Notes: generated by a model from the sequence alone, not told the origin. A DNA stretch of 64,000 nucleotides from Cristatella mucedo (GCA_009760855.2 WPIO01000143.1:862237-926236), one strand, 5' to 3'; counted from the stretch's first letter, positions 25,399 through 37,640 are shown. Numbers and translations are program-made.

Positions 25399-25428
<30 letters not shown>
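25288..25428. repeat. Duplicated (TA)n unit
   Basis: A 35-bp word (AGAAGTTTGAAGATTAGCTA then ACAGCCTCGTA) plus a TA run occurs twice in tandem. The TA runs are about 25317-25362 and 25401-25428. Confidence 0.9.
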
Positions 25429-25431
<3 letters not shown>

Positions 25432-27599
25432 GCCCTCGATAAAGCATATATATATATTTTTTTATTTATATATACATATAAATACGAGCAGCCTATGGAC
25501 TAGCTTCGCCGAGTCATAGCATTTCTGTCACTGAAGACAAAGCTACGCCATCTTGCAGCTCGATGGAAGTGTGCCATCTTGCCACTCGACGCAAGTGAGC
25601 CGTCTTTCTCGCTTTAATTAGTAGATCTATATTTAAATAGCGGCAGATGAGCCTTAATAAATACGCTGAAGCTTCTAGTGGGAAATGCAAGATTGTCCAC
25701 TCCCGTGGATTTGAATCCGCGATCTGGGCCGTGAAGAGTGAGCTCCTTCAGTCCTGGGGTTCTGACCCAGGCGCGAAGGAGAATCGTAGCCGCATTCATA
25801 CTGCAGCCAAGCGCCCGACACGTCAACTACAATTTTCGAGGCGAAAGACTCTGTTTAATGGTAATGAGCCCTATTCACACCAGCGAACGCTTCTTTCTAG
25901 CCTGATTCCTTTTCATAGCGAAAGCATTTCTTTGGAGACACCTACCTAGTGAGGTTCCTGCACGACCCAGCACTGCCGTGTTGCCACTTGTGACATCCCG
26001 TCTACGTTTAGCATCGATTGACGGGGAAAATCGTGCCAAAAGCCGGAGCCGGTGCGGCCAGGTCCAGAGTCGGCGCCGCCTCGCTTACCGATAGGCCATC
26101 AGGAGAATGGCTCCAGGCATAAAATGTAAATAAAATAAAATAAAAAATAAATAAAATAAAATAAAAGGCATAAAATGCGCTGCTATCTAAGAGACCGGCA
26201 AAACTGGCTCCTACTTCCTGCGGAAGTGTTTGCCGAATGAGTTTTGTCTGTCAACAATCGATTCAAAAAGGATTTTTCAACAACGGTCATTAATCTTAAG
26301 AAAGAGACGGCCAAGTTGTTGTTCTGCGTGGATTGGAGGGCACGAAATTGCGATCGCGATTTAGCATTCAACTGGCCAACAACGAAGCCTGAGCGAAAAA
26401 ATAAAAGGGGAAAGTGGGAGCTCTTATTTTCTTGTTTGGCCCATCGCCGCAGTAGGTCTAATAGCAGGTATAATTAAATAAATTATAAATTTAGTAAGCT
26501 AACAGTTTAACAACAGTTTTGTTTAACCAAATGGCGCTCTTCCGAAACCTAAGAAAAAATAACGTTAAATTATTCCTACAGCTCAAGCGAACATCTCGTC
26601 AGCATGGAGCGGGAGCTTACTTTACAGCAACGCTAGGCCGTTATTCTTTGGTTAAAGATGAAAGCGCTGAAATTTATTTCGTTTCTCCTAGACCTTCAAG
26701 TAGTTTCATTTACCAGCTTTCAGGAGAAAACCATAATTTGTGTAAGTTTCAGCAGCGTTTGTGTTCAGCAGGTGCGCAATAAAAGTAATAGACTTTACTA
26801 CTTATTAACTTATACTTATAAACTTATACTTATATACTTATATTACTTATATACTTATATTATATTATATTATATATTAATATATAACTTATACATTTAT
26901 GTTACTTATATATTTACATTACTTATATACTTATACTAATTCAAAAGTATGCAATAACTTAAAGATCTGCATAAGCATCAGAGCCACTTATAAACTTCCA
27001 TTTAGTCTAACTCGCAGCCAAGTCACGCCTCAATAGATTTGAATAGCGATGGCCGCGTTCTTGAAGGTTCTCGTCTTCTCCAGTGTATGCTTCGCAGGCA
27101 TAACGTAAACGCATTTCGTTCCAAAGACTTGCTTAGCATGCTATTATTGAGCGTTTTTAGCTGGCCGGTCTTGCATGTTTTTATAAGCTGGTAAAGAATA
27201 ATGAGCTCCGTCAAACGATCGATCGCTTCCACGCCAGTAAACAGCGAGTCCTACTTTAATTCGCAGGAAGAGGAGACTTTTGGAAAGCCGAGGCTCAGAC
27301 GCAGCAACAGTCGGAGGCCGCACCTTGCCACCGATGCTGGTAAATATCAAAGCACGAATCCACCCCGTCTAAGTTAAGTGAGTTCTGGGATTTTCGGGTC
27401 AAAGCTCGTTGAGCTTGAACCGTACAAGGTTAGGGTTGACCCTTAGCGCGGGTGGGGGAGGGGGCGATCCGCTAAACTAGCCAATTCCAGTAGGCTATGG
27501 CGGTACATACTCACATGAAACAGCTCTGGCGGCCCAACTGAATGCTTGTCTTTGGAATCCTTGCTCAACGTGTAATAAAACCCTATTAACAAGCGAACG
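25429..27599. other. Unassigned DNA
   Basis: It includes an AAATA-rich run (26128-26166, flanked by the direct repeat GGCATAAAATG), an ACTTATAT-rich run (26800-26940) and short open frames (26519-26782 plus, 27495-27773 minus). I recognise no gene. A weak tRNA-like B-box at 25707-25722 was not enough to call a tRNA or SINE. Confidence 0.4.
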
Positions 27600-29778
27600 T
27601 GTTTCTGAAAAAGGCCTCGACCTGCTCACCTTGCCCGAAACTTGGCTGAAATCTGTAAACTGCCATAACATTAATTTTTTCTTTTGGTTTCGCATTCCCA
27701 ACAGGCCTCTCCTTTTTTTCCACACCCGCAGATCAATCAAAACCAGAGAGATGGAGCCACCGTTATTGCACAATGACCCTTTGATTTCAAGGCGCTTGCA
27801 GTCCCCTTTAAGCAGTCTTTCGAATCTCTAGCTATAAGTTCACTAGACAACAAACTACTAATAATGGCAGTAGTCTATCGCTCCCAGATACAAAGTCCTC
27901 CTTTATCTCAGATTTATCCGGTCTCATTTCGATTCTGTGTGCAAGAAAACGACCCTTCCTCATTTTAGGCGATCTCAACATTCATTTTGATAACTCATAT
28001 GAAGCCTTCAGCACGGACCTTCGTGCACTGACTGATTCATTGTCTCTTGTGGTTCATGTGCATGGCCCTACTCACATCAAGGGCATTCACTCAATCAAAT
28101 TTTCTCCCACAACTGCATGCGATCATCAATCACTAAGTATTAACTTTTTCTGCTTTCATGACCACATGCAGACCTCATTCGGTCTACAATGTGGGCCCCC
28201 TCCTCGTCTGAAATCACTCGTGAATCGCGAAACCTCAAGACCCTTGACATTGATGATGTCCGTGCGAGAATATCTGCTTCGCCTCTGCTGCTCAAGCCCC
28301 CTTCCGACCTGCCATCAAGAGAATACTACATACAACACGACACTAGCTCACACTTTCGACGAGTTGACACATCTGACTAAGCGCACCGCGAACCCTTGCC
28401 AGACGGACTATGGTTTACCATAGCCATTTAACTAGCTAGGTCGACTACGGGAAAGCTTAAAAAAAGCATCCAAAAGATAAGGACTGACTGCCCATTGACA
28501 GGCCTGCGAGGACTGCTGTAGATTGTACCACTCAATCCTAGCAAAGGCCAAGTCTAGCTTCTGAAAAACCTCGCGTAAAATCTTTGTATCGAAGCCTAAA
28601 AGTGCTGGTGTCTTCGATCAACAATTTTCTCAATCGCTTCCAGGTTAGCTCCTTCCCTGTGAATCATTGTGATGATCTAGCTACTCTCTTCTCTAGCTTC
28701 TCCGTCAAGAAGATGGATAAAATCAGAGATCCGTCCATCCCTAGTGCGCGGCATCCGTATTTGGACACCTGCCCCTCAATTCGGTGCAGCACCTCAATGC
28801 CTACATTCAAGGAGGCCACAAGTGATATCACCCTGAAGTTCGTATTCCAATAAAAGAAGAAGAAAAATAGTCCTTTCGATACTATACCCACTGTCCGGCT
28901 CCTGCAATGCATCGATCTGCTGCTGCCATGCATATCTAAAAGCATAAATATGTCGTTTGCCTATGGCGATATCACAGCGCCTTTCAGCAAGCTTGTAATC
29001 AGGCCATAACTCAACAAAGCAAGATTAGACGGAGAAAGCTTGAGCAACTGTCTTGGAGGGCTGTCCGCCGATAATCTTCCCAATTCAAATTGCAAATGAA
29101 CCAAATTCCACAGAGTCCTCTCGATGTCTCTCCGTAACTGTTGCTCTAAGGCCGATGTGCCTTGTCCAAAGCGCCGCCTTCACAGTGGCGCTTCGTTCAA
29201 AGGCAAGTGTTTCCTTTTTAATAGTCAACAGCAATGTGCTCTCACGCCTGCCTCCTCTCCAGGGGGACAGATGTGACTTGCCGAGCAATCATTCGGCCCC
29301 AGACCAATTTGATGTGGTGAAAAGCACTTCAGTAGGCTTTTTACAATCCCTGATAATCTGCATAGGTGGCGCTTGCGGTCATGATTGAACAGTATGAGAC
29401 CGATGAGACACTCCCGCCCAGTCTCTCTTCTACCTTTCCTATCAAAGACACTAGAACGAGTTGTTGCAGATCGGCTGAGCTCATACATCGAAACTTCAAA
29501 CCTTGCTAGTAAGTTCCAGTCTGGTGTTAAAGCTAATCACTACGCAGAGTAAGCATTTCTTCGGGTTTGTAACGACTTACTTAGGATGGCAGACTTAGGT
29601 AGAGTATCTCGGCTTGTCTTGCTAGATCTATCGGCAGCTTTTGATATTATTGATCATCGAGTCTTTCTTGAGCGCCTCTCATCTCATCTGGGCACCACCG
29701 GCACTGCATTGCAATGGTTCTGGTCCTATCTCAGTGGGAGACTCCACAGTATTGACGTGAATGGAATCACAGAAAGAA
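27600..29778 (+). mobile_element. L2-A copy, endonuclease to RT start
   Basis: It starts in the apurinic endonuclease-like domain (LPETWL at about 27627; GDLNIHFDN in the frame at 27968). It passes through the linker (NFLNRFQVSSFPVNHCDDLA near 28630) and reaches the RT N-terminal half (LVLLDLSAAFDIIDHRVFLE at about 29617-29676). Many frameshifts occur. A stretch of about 350 bp at 29045-29395 does not match other L2-A copies. The copy ends at a GA microsatellite before the catalytic motif. Confidence 0.8.
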
Positions 29779-29845
29779 GATACAGAAATAGAGAGAGAGT
29801 GAGAGAGAGAGAAAGAGGAGAGAGAGAGAGAGAGAGAGATAATGA
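29779..29845. repeat. (GA)n microsatellite
   Basis: Imperfect GA repeats replace the downstream part of the L2-A RT domain. Confidence 0.9.
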
Positions 29846-30010
29846 GCCAAGCGATTGAAAAGTAAACGCACGAAACGGTGTAAGGATCTTCGGCCGACTA
29901 GTTTGGATTTGCTGCATATTTGTCGCCTACGATCTGAAGGCTGTCACCAAAGACTCGCTGTTAGACCTCTGCAAAGCGAGGTTGCACAGTTCTAACACGC
30001 ACGGTGAACC

Positions 30011-30195
30011 GCAATGGCACACTAGGTAAGGCGGTAGCTTTCACGACCTAGGTTCCGAGGTCGTGGGTTCGATTCCTGCGGTGGGCGATTCGTTATCGCC
30101 ACTGCAAGCGGTGGTGATAGCCGTAAAGGCTCTTCTGTCGCTATAAAAAAGGCTGTTTAATCAGCTAGAATTTATTTATTTATTCATTTATTTAC
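30011..30195 (+). mobile_element. SINE-A copy
   Basis: A tRNA-like head with a B box GGGTTCGATTCC (30065-30076) is followed by the SINE-A body (GCCACTGCAAGCGGTGGTGA, TAGCCGTAAAGGCTCTTCTG) and a TTTATTTA tail. It would be transcribed by RNA polymerase III and depend on a LINE for reverse transcription. Confidence 0.85.
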
Positions 30196-30716
30196 TTGCA
30201 GTCACTACTGCTGATGAGGCACTCTGACTGTCCGCAGGGAGCAAGAACTTCGTCACGGAGCACCACAAGTACTAGCGTCCTAGATTTTAACACGATGCGT
30301 GCAAGTTTCGATCAAAGAGAGCCACCTCTGGCGGCCGCCTCTGACGAAGCATAGAGGCTGCACCTCGACAAGTACCTGCAAATTTGAAAATTGACGACAA
30401 AGCGCAAAACTTCACAAACTGGCCGATTTAAGCAGCACAATGTGCCGTACGAAAAGTTAGTCAAAGCTCAGGCCTCGACCACGTGCTCGTCGCCTCTACG
30501 CTTCAGGCGAGCTCTCAAAAGGGGCAATGCGACCTTTAGGCGCCCGCGTAAAAAGTTAAGCTTGTGCCCCCTTGTCAAAATTGTGATGAAATAGCTCTAC
30601 CACAGAAGAAATGTAAAAAACACGTTAGTAGGCATATCGAGTCGAGAAAGTTGTATTAACTGTAGTAAAGGTACAAGGTAGCTATCACAGATTTAACGTA
30701 AAAGTACTTATCTGAC
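30196..30716. other. No recognisable gene
   Basis: Balanced-composition DNA without element motifs. Confidence 0.4.
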
Positions 30717-31885
30717 CTAGAACGTGACCAACAGGTTCATTACAATTTGAAAGTCAATATTTTCCAGCGTTTCTTTCTCTATGCTGGACAAGGCCAAATC
30801 GGAGAGTCGATCTTGCCCCAGTGATTCTCTCACATGTGACAGGATAATCTGCAGCTTGCTAAAGGAACTTTCAGAACTGGCAACTGAAGCAGTAGCTATG
30901 GTAAGAATAACACGCAAGGCAACTATTGAATTAGGAAACACGTGTTTTTCGTAACTGACAATAAAAGAATGAGTTCTAGTGGGATCTTCAAGGTCGATTA
31001 GTGATGTGGCAAGAAGCATTTTAAAGTCACATATTTCGTTGTACAGCTCTATTCCATCAACTTCTGAACAATGTAAACCCCCAAGATATTAATAGTGATG
31101 GCTGATTTTGGTCTGGTCAAGTGTTTTCAAAAGCTATTCAACTTCAAATAGAAAAACCAAATTTAAGATCGAGACCTGTGAGCCGGAAAAATCTAGTTGC
31201 AATTTTTCGCTTCAGAGACTGAGAGTCTGCACTGTTCTTCACTATTCTTTAAATCTCCTCCTCTGCCGTGAGACCAATATCTCGAGAGAGTTCTCAAGGC
31301 ATCTGTGTCCTTCGACAGAATCTTTGTCTAACTCCAGCTTTCCACAATTCACGTCTCTTTTTGACATCTAGTAATGATTCTTAGCACAGGTCTTCTCGAA
31401 GTATTGACAACTCAATCTCAAGAAAGTGGAGGTCACAAAAAGCGTCTTTGAAGTCTATCCTGCAGTTTTTCTCAATGCGGTCAATCTTTCTTGTGATGAT
31501 GTTCTAAAAGGGCAACAACAGAGCCAACAGGCTACAGTTCAAAATACAACGTAGGGGAGACTTTTGGCGTTACTTCTTGTTTTAAGTGTTTCCACTTTTA
31601 TTCTCAGACAGTTGGTTCTACAAGATATCTACAATGCTGTGAGTCCGTCATTGATAGCTCTCTCACAGCCTCACACTCTTGTGCTCCACCTTACTGCAGA
31701 GTTACGTATGACAGCGATGGCTAAGACCTTCTTAAGTTCTTCCACCTCAGAGTTGATCATGAAAATAATAAGTATGTGCTCTCTGTTGTTCCAAAAAAGG
31801 CAGAGGCAACGAAATATTGACTTGCAGCGTAAACTCCTGCCAGGCAGGTTCAAGCTGTGGCTACCATAGATTACAAAAAATTACC
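30717..31885 (-). pseudogene. hAT transposase relic (ZMYM1-like group)
   Basis: The C-terminal part is open for 100 codons (30717-31019 minus) and matches the hAT dimerisation domain: an ALR.ILTIATAS start, then SSESSFSKLQ and RLSDLALSSIE. Upstream on the minus strand are decayed segments that fit the same family in order: HSLNLPGRSL near 31870-31840 and AVRWSTRV near 31695-31671. hAT transposases cut and paste DNA. This copy has many stops between 31020 and 31660 and cannot encode a full enzyme. The zinc-finger N-terminus and terminal repeats are not seen. The ZMYM1-like grouping is from memory of the family and would need a search. Confidence 0.7.
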
Positions 31886-32399
31886 CTCTCATTTCATGAC
31901 GATTTTCGCCTTCGAATACCTGACAAGTGGTGAGACATGACTGCTTCGCTGTCGTACCACTGCAACCTTTAATCTTACAAGGACATATTGTCAGGTTCGA
32001 GTTTCCAATATGAGAAGCATTGCAATTGCTGCAGCATCTTTATAGTAGATTCGAAGGAGGCCCAGGAAAGACTCTTTGAGAGTGACTGTTTTATTGCAAA
32101 AATCAGCATTGACATATCTAGTGACATTGGCGCCCATGGACGTACGTACATCGTACCGGCCGTTTGCTACGCCACTGGCAGTAGCGGCGCGCTCCGCCGG
32201 AGAGCCGCTCCGCACCGAGTCTGAGTCCGCCCAGCTGCCGGTGGTTTTTCGGATGACTGGTGAAGGAAGCATGTTGAGCACAAAATCGGCAAGCCCTCGG
32301 GCGAGGACCAGAAAACAAAGCCACGGGAAGCACTAGCTCGTGACGCCTGGACAAAAGATGAACTGGCCACGCAGTAGCGCTACCTGAACGAGCTCAAAA
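31886..32399. other. Unassigned, GC-richer 3' half
   Basis: Frames 31988-32224 plus and 31991-32281 minus are open through a CpG-richer patch (32150-32350). No domain is recognised. Confidence 0.35.
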
Positions 32400-33010
32400 C
32401 GATGAAATCAAGCAGGATCGTCTGTAAGTCCACAAAGCCACAAAGACCATGTGGGTGTTGTGCAGGAGATTTTTGCATAGCGCACTCACAGTCTAAGCAG
32501 CTTTCGGTATGCATTCGGTAGCCACCAGACTTCGTTTCACGCAAAAAGTGAGTAGCAGGACTGAACCAGTAGAGCAGTTGAGATAGTGAGTAGCATGTAA
32601 GTAGTAGCACAGGACGGCTGGTAAGGACGTGCCATAGTCGAAAGCAGAAAAGTGGTTGCCGTTTTAACAAAATATAATTCATTTATATAGCGCCCCAAGC
32701 GAACTTAATCTCAATTCAGGTGCTTCACATATGCCTCGGGGCTTGAGCCCATGACCTCAGCCAGATTTCGGTCGGGGCGATCACCTTGACCACTCGACCG
32801 AATCAGCTCGGCGTTGTCTAGGAATTGTGGACCACAGTCTAGGACCACAATTAAATAATAAGCACAGGATAAACTTCTGTCACCAATGGTCTTTAAGCAA
32901 TGGAACAGCTCATGTAGTCATCGTCCATACAAGACCTGGGGACACGAGGAGGCTGAAACTAGTGAAGCAAATAAGCGCATTGGATCGTCTGGGCACATGA
33001 AACCTCAACG
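32400..33010 (-). mobile_element. L2-B 3' end, antisense, split by SINE-B
   Basis: 32400-32665 matches the L2-B tail and 3' region (TAAGTCCACAAAGCCACAAA, GGTATGCATTCGGTAGCCAC). After a SINE-B insert the match resumes at 32816 (GTCTAGGAATTGTGGACCAC, TTCTGTCACCAATGGTCTTT) and fades near 33010. Confidence 0.8.
32668..32815 (-). mobile_element. SINE-B copy, antisense, inside L2-B
   Basis: On the minus strand a tRNA-like head is seen: A-box region TTCGGTCGAGTGGTCAAGG and B box GGGCTCAAGCCC (32739-32750). The tail (GAGATTAAGTTCGCTTGGGG, then CGCTATATAAATGAATTATA) is close to the L2-A tail. Confidence 0.8.
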
Positions 33011-33186
33011 TGCAACGACAGGGGTCTCTCATTCGGTGACCACACGGTGGTAGGCTGCTAGCAATTACATGCCATTCATGGGTTATCTCTGTAGCATTAG
33101 CCTCAAGACTCTCGCGAATTCACAAAACGGATCCTGGTGCTATCGTTAGGGGTATACATATATAAAAATGCATAAACACAACTGCA

Positions 33187-33365
33187 AGCGTGCTGGTTTG
33201 GCCTAGCGGCTAAGGTGCTCGCCTCGACCGAGGTCAATGTGAATGTATTCGATGGCCGAGGTCACGTGGGCTCGAGTCCCGAGGCACACGCGAAGCACCC
33301 GAGTAGAGATTAAATTCTCTTGCATCGCTAAACAAATTAATTTTATTTATTTATATTATTGTTTT
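33187..33365 (+). mobile_element. SINE-B copy
   Basis: A box TGGCCTAGCGGC (33199-33210), B box GGGCTCGAGTCC (33268-33279), then 'gaagcacccgagtagagatt' and 'aaattctctt' and an ATTTATTT tail. The head carries a short internal duplication between the boxes (GTCAATGTGAATG region). Confidence 0.8.
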
Positions 33366-33721
33366 ATTAACGCTGTACGTCTATACATACATACACTCGT
33401 GTGCCCAAGTATTTGGAAGGCCGCAAAAATTGCTAACGGATCACAAAGTTCCAATTCTGACATAAAACACCTTATTGCAACATGCAGCTTTATTGATGCA
33501 CAGTTTTAGTTAAACAGTTATATTTACTTTTAGTACAAAGTGAAGCTTTATCAATGCGATAAGCAGTAACCTGGCTTGAGTCGCTCTGGAATAGAGCAAA
33601 CTAAGCCTTCGAAAACATCTATCCCTATCACTCTCCAAACTTTTGGTTAACTTGAGAAAAGGATTATTTGGAAGCGAGGCGACCCACCTGAGCTCCGAAC
33701 CTTCTATCAATTGTTTGCCAC
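33366..33721. other. No recognisable gene
   Basis: AT-rich DNA. The only frames are short (33243-33509 plus overlaps the SINE). Confidence 0.4.
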
Positions 33722-33955
33722 ATCTCACCACTTCTCGCTGACCTGCACTGGTTCCCTGTCAAGCAATTCATCGACTTCAGGGTTTCGTCGCTCGCCTTTA
33801 GATCCCTTCATTTTTTGGCTTCAGCCTACCTATCAGATCTACTCTCCTAACAGGCTAAGTATCGTACCACACGCTTTTCGGAACCTAACTGTTTACCTAT
33901 ACCTCATAGAAACCTCAAATACTTTGAAGAGCGTGCCTTCAGTTCGTTTGATACT
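33722..33955 (+). mobile_element. L2-A C-terminal fragment
   Basis: It covers the segment equivalent to LLADLHW.PVKQ.IDF through GDRAFSS (in shifted frames). It then switches at about 33955 into the RT domain of another copy, so the ORF order is reversed across the junction. Confidence 0.8.
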
Positions 33956-35490
33956 GACACTGGAACGGGTCGTGGCAGACCAGCTGAACTCATATATCAG
34001 AACCTCACACCTTGCTAGTAAGTTCCAGTCTGGCTTTAGAGCTAATCACTCCAAAGAGTCAGCATTGCTTAGGGTATACAACGACCTACTTAGGAATGCC
34101 GACATGGATAGAGTTTCTCTGCTTGTTTCGCTCAATCTTTCGGCAGCTTTTGGTACCATCGATCAACAAGTTCTTCTAGAGCGCCTCTCATCTCGCCTGG
34201 GCATCACTGGCACTGCTCTGCAATGGTTCAGGTCCTATCTCAGTGGGAGACTCCAGAGTATTGACGTGAATGGACAAAGATCATCTGAAGTACCTCTGAA
34301 ATATAGAGTACCTCAGGGCTCCGTGCTAGGTCCGGTTCTTTTCACGGTTTATACCCTCTCTCTCTCTCTTGGTGATGTGATTGCCAAGCACAATCTAGGC
34401 TTTCACTTCTATGCAGATGACACTCAGTTGTACCTTTGCTTAGATCCCTCCCAGCCTTCGAGCACCTCAAATTCTCTCAACTCACTTGCTGCATGAATTG
34501 ATGACATTCGCACATGGATGGCAGCAAATTTTCTATAACTAAACAATGATAAAACTAACTTACTAGTTATGGGCACACCCAGTGTGATTCACAAATTGGA
34601 AAGGCTGATTCTCAAAATTGGCTCTGGCAGCATATCTCCTGTTGAATCAGGTCGAAATCTAGCTGTAATATTCCACAGCGACATGTCGTTAGAGGACCAT
34701 ATCAGCTCTAATGTCAAATCTGCATATTTTCAGCTTCATAATATTGCTAAAATCCGGGCTTTTTTAGATAAGGATACCACATCCCAATTTGGTCCATGCA
34801 TTCGTGACATCCCGTCTCGACTTCTGCATTTCACTGCTTACTGGCCTACCAGCATGTGCGTCAGGCGATTACAGCTGGTGCAAAACTCTGAAGCTAGGCT
34901 TGTCTGTCGTGAGCGTCGCAGTTGCCACGTTATTCCACTTCTCGCCGAACTGCACTGGCTACCAGTCAAGCAGCAGATTGAATTCAAGGTTTTGTCACTC
35001 ACTTTTAGGTCCCTTCATTCTATGGCTCCAGCCTATCTCTCAGATATACTCCCCCCATCTGGCCAAGCATCGTACCACCCGCTTTACGGAATCCAACAGT
35101 CTAGAAATACCTCGTACAAACCTCAAATTCTTTGGAGACCATGCATTTAGTTCGTATGCTCCCAAAGCCTGGAATCCCTCCCGACTTGCGTCAGACTTGA
35201 CCACATTTAAGGGAACTTAAAAACACACCTATTTAGGACAGCATTTAGTGGGTCCCTGTGATTTGTCCTTCATGTGCTTACGTGTGCTGACACTTTGCTT
35301 GCTGCCACTAATCACATTTACATGCTGATCCTGTGCATGTCACCCCTAACCATATTATTTATTTTGTTTGTTTTTCAAGCATGATTTCACTTACCATTCA
35401 ATTGCATTTCTCTTTGCAGCAACTGTAAAGTGCCTAGAAAGAGATTAGGTTCTCTGAGGGTGCTTTATTAAGTGCAGTATTATTGTTACT
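33956..35490 (+). mobile_element. L2-A copy, RT domain to tail
   Basis: One of the best-preserved L2-A copies. The frame 33711-34496 is open for 261 codons and includes LNLSAAFGTIDQQ, YRVPQGSVLGPVL and the catalytic YADD in FHFYADDTQLY (about 34405-34437). A TGA follows at 34494-34496. The same frame resumes at 34569-35150 (KIRAFLDKDT, LAELHWLPVKQQIEF), with a frameshift only near its end. 3' UTR and tail follow. This is the reverse transcriptase for target-primed insertion. The N-terminal endonuclease is missing. Confidence 0.9.
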
Positions 35491-35845
35491 ATTTGCTCCC
35501 AAAGCCTGGAACTCACTTCCGACTTATGTCTCGACATCTGACTTTACCAAATTTAACTAAAAACGCATCCATATATCTCAGCATTTAGTGGGTCCGTGTG
35601 AGTCGTCCTTTAAACGCTTATGCGTGCTGACACTGTGCTGCTGACACTTCACTGCTGCCATTAACCGTGCCTGCATGCACATCCTGAGCATGGCACACCT
35701 AACCAAATTATTCTCCTTATTCAGTGAGCATGCTACCACTAACCATTCGATCGCGCTTCCTTTGCAGCAAATGTAAAGTGATAGAAAGAGATTCAGTTCT
35801 CCGAGGGAGCTTTATCAAATTTGTTAGTATTACTATTATTATTAA
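35491..35845 (+). mobile_element. L2-A 3' end
   Basis: It starts again at 'tgctcccaaagcctggaact' (AWNSLPT region) and runs through 3' UTR and tail ('gaaagagattcagttctccg') to ATT repeats. It sits directly behind the previous copy. Confidence 0.85.
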
Positions 35846-35894
35846 CCCAGAGACACTGAATGAAATTCGGGGTTAAAGATTACTTTGGCCACCA

Positions 35895-36075
35895 AAGAGC
35901 CATGACAGTGCACGAGATAAGGTGTTTGCTCTTCACGACCAAGGTCGCGGGTTCGAATCCTGCAGTGGGCGATCGTGTACTGCCAACTGCAAGTGGTGGT
36001 GATAGCCGTTAAGAGGGAATCTCCTATAGAGGTGAGAGTTTTGCACCCACTCCTATATTAATTATCTCCCTCATT
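35895..36075 (+). mobile_element. SINE-A copy, diverged
   Basis: B box GGGTTCGAATCC (35949-35960), body CAACTGCAAGTGGTGGTGAT and 'agccgttaagagg'. The 3' part differs from other copies (CTCCTATAGAGGTGAGAGTT). Confidence 0.75.
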
Positions 36076-36490
36076 TATTGATATTTCTCAACTACTAATG
36101 GAACGATGGGCATGCAAATTGGCACAAACAGCAAGGGCAACAGTATTTATCTTTTGATGTAGCCATAGCTGTCACTGTAACCTTCTGATGACCTGTAAAA
36201 GTCAAAGTCACGTTTTTCCTGGTTTAAAAAAGTTCTTGTGGTTAAGTCAATAGATTCAATACCATGCACTGTAAAAATATGCCAAGCGTCGACTATTCTG
36301 CTGCTATACAAAGGAGGCTATTGAATCAGCTCATATTTATTTGTGTGCTGCTGTAACGACTCAAAACTAAATTCGAAGTTGAAGCGAAGAAATGCAAAGC
36401 AATTTCAGCCGAATAACTGTGCCCATTGACCTGGTTGAAAAGAACAGTACCACCCCGAAAGCTCATTGCGCTAGTTACCGTAGTTCTTTG
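36076..36490. other. No recognisable gene
   Basis: AT-rich DNA. The minus frame 36326-36808 crosses the SINE and is not convincing. Confidence 0.4.
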
Positions 36491-36495
36491 GAGAA

Positions 36496-36690
36496 GGTGA
36501 GCTAGCGCTGGGTGAGGCGGTGTCTTTTCACAACCTCTGTCCCGAAGTCGCGGGTTCGAGTCCTGCAGCAAGCGATCCTTTATCGCCTCTGCAAGCGGCG
36601 GCGATAGCCGTAAAGGCTCTTCTGTCGCTATAGAAAAAGAGGCTGTTAAATCAGCTGGTATTGTTATTATTTTTGTATCATAACTGCGTC
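36496..36690 (+). mobile_element. SINE-A copy
   Basis: B box GGGTTCGAGTCC (36552-36563), then body 'gcctctgcaagcggcggcga' and 'aaaggctcttctgtcgctat'. The tail is 'gttaaatcagctggtattg' and then a short ATT run. Confidence 0.85.
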
Positions 36691-37339
36691 GTCTGGGCGA
36701 TTCAACTCTTGAATTGATTTTCGCAATTCCATACACATTTATCAGACAGTATGCGAAGATTTCAGATTCGTTGTGATTCCTTGAAGAATTGAAGCTCCAT
36801 ACTGCCAAGCACAGCTCTCGTTAGGTGTCGCCAGCCTTTTCTGAATGGCGGCAAAAACATATTTAGAGTTAGGACGACCAATTACAGATCATTTCAAGAT
36901 GATTGATTAGGGTGACATCAGCCAAAACCTTCGGGAAGAAAATACCAGGCTGGGTGCACCTTTTGGCAAATCCGGACTTGGGCAAATCAATAAACTTCGA
37001 GACGCTACAGTAATGCACTCTTATAGAGCTTTCGCTCGGCAAGTGGCTACTGCAATCATTGCTAGGTCTCCTCGAACAATCGAATTAAAGGATGCGGGAA
37101 TCGCCTACAATCTGTGCTGCTAGTGACTCTGGCTTAAATAATCCAGAGATTGTACAATAAGAAATATATTAATTCAGTTGCAATGCACATCGGCTAAGCA
37201 ACTTAAACATACAGAACCTTAAGTGCAGTTCTCTATGAGTAAATCCCATTGAATTACCGAAATTTTATAATTGCATCACTGTTCTAAAATGCATGTACAG
37301 ATAACTTATTTATATTAAGCTTAAGCAATTCTTGCGAAT
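36691..37339. other. No recognisable gene
   Basis: AT-rich DNA, no element motifs seen. Confidence 0.4.
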
Positions 37340-37640
37340 TCTTAACAATAATAATACAAATAATAAATTAAAATAAGACATTTAGAAAGCATCCTAAGAG
37401 AGAAACTTCTTTCCTGGCCATTAATATACACTGCAAATGAAAGCAGTCAATTATGTAGTGATAGCATTCCAAAAGTCAGCATGCATAAGCACACTTAGTC
37501 TTTAGGACCCAGAACATTCTTTGAGTAAAGGGTAGATTTTTAGCTTCTTTTTGAATACATTTCATGTGAGGGATGTCGTGAAGTGGATTTCAGATGTGAG
37601 TTCTACGCAATTTAAGCGGGCTAACCAAGCGTGAGGTCAC
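37340..37640 (-). mobile_element. Old L2-A 3' end, antisense
   Basis: AAT-rich start, then decayed tail ('gcatcctaagagagaaactt'), 'gtcagcatgcataagcacac' from the 3' UTR, and 'ttctttttgaatacatttca' from the ORF end. It is more diverged than the other copies. Confidence 0.6.

Noticed and set aside
25690-25770. tRNA-like B-box word with flanking stems
   Set aside because: The T-loop size and A box do not fit, and no SINE body follows. Too weak to call.
30011-30085. Genuine tRNA gene at the SINE heads
   Set aside because: B boxes are good, but the acceptor stems do not close and each head is followed by the same SINE body and tail in several copies.
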